DNA of 64,000 nucleotides from the NCBI GenBank assembly GCA_947247005.1, contig OX365962.1, positions 3,011,201 through 3,075,200 on the forward strand, written 5' to 3'. Positions within the stretch are counted from its first letter, which is position 1. The number at the start of each line of letters is the position of its first letter. Below, in pieces: positions 60,292 through 64,000 of the stretch. Origin of the DNA: Spisula solida. Lineage: Eukaryota; Mollusca; Bivalvia; Venerida; Mactridae. Under the pieces are notes generated by a model. That model was not told where the DNA came from. It did not search any database and saw only the letters and a list, made by a program, of their open reading frames with translations. The translations under genes and the position numbers were made by a program.

Positions 60292-62720
60292 ATGGAAGCC
60301 CTGGAGGGCACTTTTGACTTATGACTTGTGACTTATGACTTGTGACTTATAACTTGTGACTTGTGACTTAGGAGTTGCGACCAAACAAACTATAAATATA
60401 TTTGCATGCTTTATTTTTCCCTTACGTGTAACAATAACGTGGATAAAAACGGATGATTCGTGAATTGGATTTTTATATTTTCAGCAAGACAGGTAAGTCA
60501 GTTTTAGTTGTTTGATTAAATAACAATTGTTAACGGATTTACAATCATTCTACTACATAAGAGTTAGGTTTAAAATTCTTCTTTATAGATATGTTATTGC
60601 ATACAAAGTTAGAATATATTTCCAACTTTTTATTATAATTTTAGCGTCACAATCCCGACGAATCTTTTGGTTAAGGACAGGGAATAAAATGACCAGTGTA
60701 ATTAAAATGTTTGTTTGTTTTTGCAGGTGGAGTTAAATGAAATATATGTCGTGGAATCCTGAAAATATCTCTTGTGGAATATTGCATAAAGGGTTGAGAA
60801 CAACTACTGTAATGGACAGAAATGCATATACGCACAAGTTGAGCATAAATATTATTGTCTCGTTATGAACCTACATATACTCAAATGGAAGTTATGGTTG
60901 ATATAGTCGACAGAGAAATACAAACCGATCTGGACTGAGAGACACACAATAAGAATGTTTATGGTATAGGATCCCTAAGACCCTGTACCATGATAGAGTT
61001 CGACACCAAAACCTTGATGATATACATGTACTCCAATTGATTTTGAGATGTTGGAAGGGCGTGTGTTTAATTCCGAACAAAAGTTCACCAATTTACAGCA
61101 TATGCCATGATTTAAAATATTTGTATAACTAAGTATGGCATGTTGTTAGTCGGTATTGTTATGCCGAGCCACTTTAGTATATTAATTTCATGTGTATGTT
61201 GCTCTATTAATTTTGACATGTATGTCGAATGCTTCATTTATTCGTTTAGTAAAGCACTAATATGGTTATAACGTCTGGTTTATTTCTGCATTTCAATTAA
61301 GATTTTGACTTGTGTCTTGTGACTTGTAACTTGTGACTTGAGACTTGTGACTTGTGACTTGAGACTTGAGACTTGTGACTTGTGACTTGTGACTTGTGAC
61401 TTGAGACTTGTGACTTGAGACTTATAACTTGTGGCTTGTGACTTGTAACTTATGACTTATGGCTTGTAACTTGTAACTTGTGACTTGTGACTTGAGACTT
61501 ATCACTTGTGACTTGAGACTTTTACGTATAAAATGTAAAATACATTCTACCTTTGATAAAATTATAGACAGCAAAATATATCATAATAAGTGTTATTATA
61601 ATCAATCTTGTAATTTAATATGAGTTTGTTATCCTTCGTTTGTTATCAGTATCCATTGAAGCCAAACTCTTGGAATGATATTTAATCATGAAATTGACAG
61701 TGTTTTTGGTCTTTGCTTTATATTGTATACAGAGTTAACACAAATGCAGTATTATGTTGTAAATGATGAACGGTAGACAAAAACACATTTGCAAATGACA
61801 ACTTTCTGTTGCATTACATGTATTTCAAAACATAACAAAATGGCGTATTATTTCTAAACATGTCTGTCCGACATTACATCTATGAAATTAAACGTATACG
61901 GATACTATAAAGCTATCCTAAAAAGCTTAGTTCGTATGCGCCATAAATGTAAATGTATTGATATCCACTACTTGGAATTGTCCGCAAAACCTTATAATGT
62001 TCTACTTCACCATTATGTTACATAACACAGTCACATTCAAAATCTATTCTAGCCCATAGTGTCACACAATTGCCAAGTTTACATTTGAGCCGGTTGCTTT
62101 GCTGGGTTTAAAGGCTATATAGGTAAATAGGTATGCACCGCGACATCATTTGTCGAACCAAACGCACCGAACAAACACACACAGCACGGATATTCCAGTT
62201 TCTTCACCTGGAAAAATGTAGAAGAACATATAAAATCTTATTACTTAAACAAAACTTAAAATCTAATTCATTGCACCATGTATGATCCGAACTATCTGTC
62301 TCAAATGAGACGCACAAATAATAGCGAAAAGGAAGCAAACCATTATAATTCTGTATGCACATGTACACGTATAATACACAACTATGTCATGTTACATTAT
62401 GCTATTACATGAACGGTATTCTAGTTAATGGTGTTAACAATTCAGAATAACGGTTCGATGCCTTCAACAATGACGATTTCATTCAAACAAAACTAATACC
62501 GACTTACCTGACTCACTATAGACTATTATCAGGTAATTCCGATTCAGACACCATCCTTCACCATCCACGCTGCCCAAGGAAGTGCGCGCAAATTTTTTAT
62601 AGAATGTAAGTCACAAGTCATAAGTCATAAGTCACAAGTCACAAGTCACAAGTCACAAGTTCTAAGTCACAAGTCACAAGTCCCAACACCTAAGTCAAAA
62701 GTGCCCTCCAGGGCTTCCAT
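60292..62720. mobile_element. 2429-bp element with 30-bp inverted ends and 8-bp target duplication AGATAAAT
   Basis: The left end atggaagccctggagggcac, then ttttgactta, is perfectly inverted at the right end. AGATAAAT is repeated directly at 60284-60291 and 62721-62728. An 8-bp duplication points to the hAT superfamily. gacttgtgactt-type simple repeats lie next to both ends (60315-60375, 62610-62700) and in the middle (61305-61520). No transposase frame is seen. The possible last exon of gene B (60727) lies inside. Confidence 0.82.
60727..60762 (+). CDS. Possible terminal exon of gene B inside a transposon-like element
   Basis: A long T/G-rich tract and tttttgcag precede GTGGAGTTAAATG..., which in phase 0 reads VELNEIYVVES then TGA. 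The phase fits the donor at 56538. Two cautions apply. The exon lies within the inverted-repeat element 60292-62720. An 8-base segment at 60486-60493 also has good splice sites on both sides; if included, the end would be QDRWS and a stop. The true last exon may instead lie elsewhere or beyond the window. Confidence 0.33.
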   Translation: MELNEIYVVES

Positions 62721-62728
62721 AGATAAAT

Positions 62729-64000
62729 GTATTTATTTTCAATGAAGATGCGGACGTTATTTCATATCGTTAAAATCGAAAAACACAAATCAAACTAAAA
62801 TGTATAAAAATGTATATATTTATGCATGTATATTGTTATATATATGTGTTATTGTAATAGATTAATAATAAAAGTTTGTAAAGGTGTCTATATTCTATGG
62901 TCCGTTATGGATCCGGCAATTTAAGCGATAATGATTCCAAACTTAACTCAGATTTTAATATTTAGCACACATTATGTCTGAAAAAATCCTGTAGACGGGA
63001 CTTACCTTAAATAAACGTAGAAATTATAGACAAAACGAAAATGTGACGAAAGAAAATCAGAAAAAACTATGGCTCGTCTGAGATTTGAACTCGAATCCCT
63101 CTGCTCATAAAAATCATGATTGAAGCAGACGAACGCGTAACCAAAGTAGCTAACCTCGCTACGTACATACATTGCGCGGAATTATCTTTACAAATCCACT
63201 CTTCTCTTGACCCGGGGTCACTTTAAGGTCAAACCGCCAATAAAATCATACTCTTCTTATCGTAAGAATCGCGAATAACAGATCTCTGTGTGTAGCTATT
63301 GTAAATTTCGTTGACATGTTTAACAAACTATAATTTTTTGGCGGTGTCTTTTGTGATGAGCATAGCATAAACCCACCTATCAGAAATACGGAAACTCTTG
63401 ACCTCTAATTTATGTCCAACCATTTCATTGGTTTTTGAAGTGGGAAAAACGAGGTTAAATATAAAGCTAGACAGCTAACGCTAAATAACATGATTGGGGA
63501 AATCCCATTTAGTACAGAGCAGATATTTTTAGTGGAAAAAATGCAAAGCAAGTATTTTTCTAGGATCATGTCATACAATGTTTGTCTTGTTACATACTAA
63601 ATTTAGGTCCATACTTGCTAGTGAAAGTCGACCAATCTTACCAAATATACAAGCAAAGCATGAATTTTTGGAATCTATATATCACTTTGTCATTAATGGG
63701 TTTATTTGATAATTATATATTTTGATAGGTGGTTTGTTACTTGTAGTTTAAGATATCAAACATCGTTTTTCATGTTGGTGCGCAAAATGCGATATTTTGG
63801 GGCAAAACCTTGAAAAATATAAACAAAACCGCGAGTTTTGGGAATCGGCTGAATACAAAGTTATTAAAAAGTTTATTTGATAATTAATCACTGTGGTAGG
63901 TACATAGTGCCTTGTAGTTATTTGCATCGGGAATAAATTGCCAGAATATTGCGCTAAATGAGAGTCTTTATGGGCTAAAATATTACAAAATAAAAACGAA
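62729..64000. other. Right edge of the window, nothing firm
   Basis: AT-rich. 63069-63170 read on the minus strand is weakly tRNA-like (gaggttagctactttggtta and cgagttcaaatctc). No coding region seen. Confidence 0.4.

Noticed and set aside
63065..63175. Possible tRNA gene on the minus strand
   Set aside because: Box B-like sequence is present, but spacing and stems do not fit a functional tRNA.

Overview
The window looks like nuclear DNA of a bivalve mollusc. The evidence is long AT-rich introns with GT..AG sites, tRNA-derived SINEs, and the mollusc-type repeats at about 10840-11960 (phrases such as gctcacctgagca and agaggccaca) and at 58600-58670. These identifications rest on recognition, not on a search; the species cannot be named. 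Only two protein-coding genes can be supported. Both are on the + strand, are tandem paralogs, and encode single-pass receptors with very cysteine-rich ectodomains of the MEGF10 / Draper / CED-1 / scavenger-receptor-F kind. || Gene A (coding exons 17018-33885, optional 3' exon to 35861) and gene B (coding exons from 46606, last certain exon ending 56538) share a plan. A small exon encodes a signal peptide, one giant exon encodes nearly the whole ectodomain (1.43 kb in A, 2.67 kb in B), one exon encodes the transmembrane helix, and short exons encode a tyrosine-motif tail. Splice phases agree at every junction (A: 1-1-2-1-1-1-1; B: 1-1-2-1-0), which is the main support for the models. The tails differ. 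A carries VIYEEV, YDNV, YVPM and a C-terminal ITAM-spaced pair (YETL-x8-YTSL). B carries VAYADI (ITIM-like) and YVNT (Grb2-type). The locus may therefore encode an activating/inhibitory receptor pair. || The upstream DNA is duplicated with the genes (about 1030-17075 and 40140-46663). Each upstream block has a 33-bp minisatellite followed by a 57-bp minisatellite ending in an inverted partial unit. Sizes differ strongly: the 33-bp array is 4.5 kb at A and 0.73 kb at B, while the 57-bp array has about 5 units at A and about 13 at B. Comparing the blocks exposes insertions cleanly, including a 3655-bp element in block A with TGCACC ends and a TTA target duplication. || Introns and intergenic DNA hold tandem arrays (units of 14, 19, 33, 41, 43, 57 and 86 bp and more), Tc1/mariner-like elements and MITEs, a 2429-bp element with an 8-bp target duplication near the right end, several SINEs, a truncated LINE and a snap-back repeat family. 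No functional tRNA, rRNA, CRISPR array or bacterial-type gene was found. 5' UTR exons and promoters of A and B could not be located; both start-codon exons follow a good splice acceptor, so a non-coding first exon must lie upstream.
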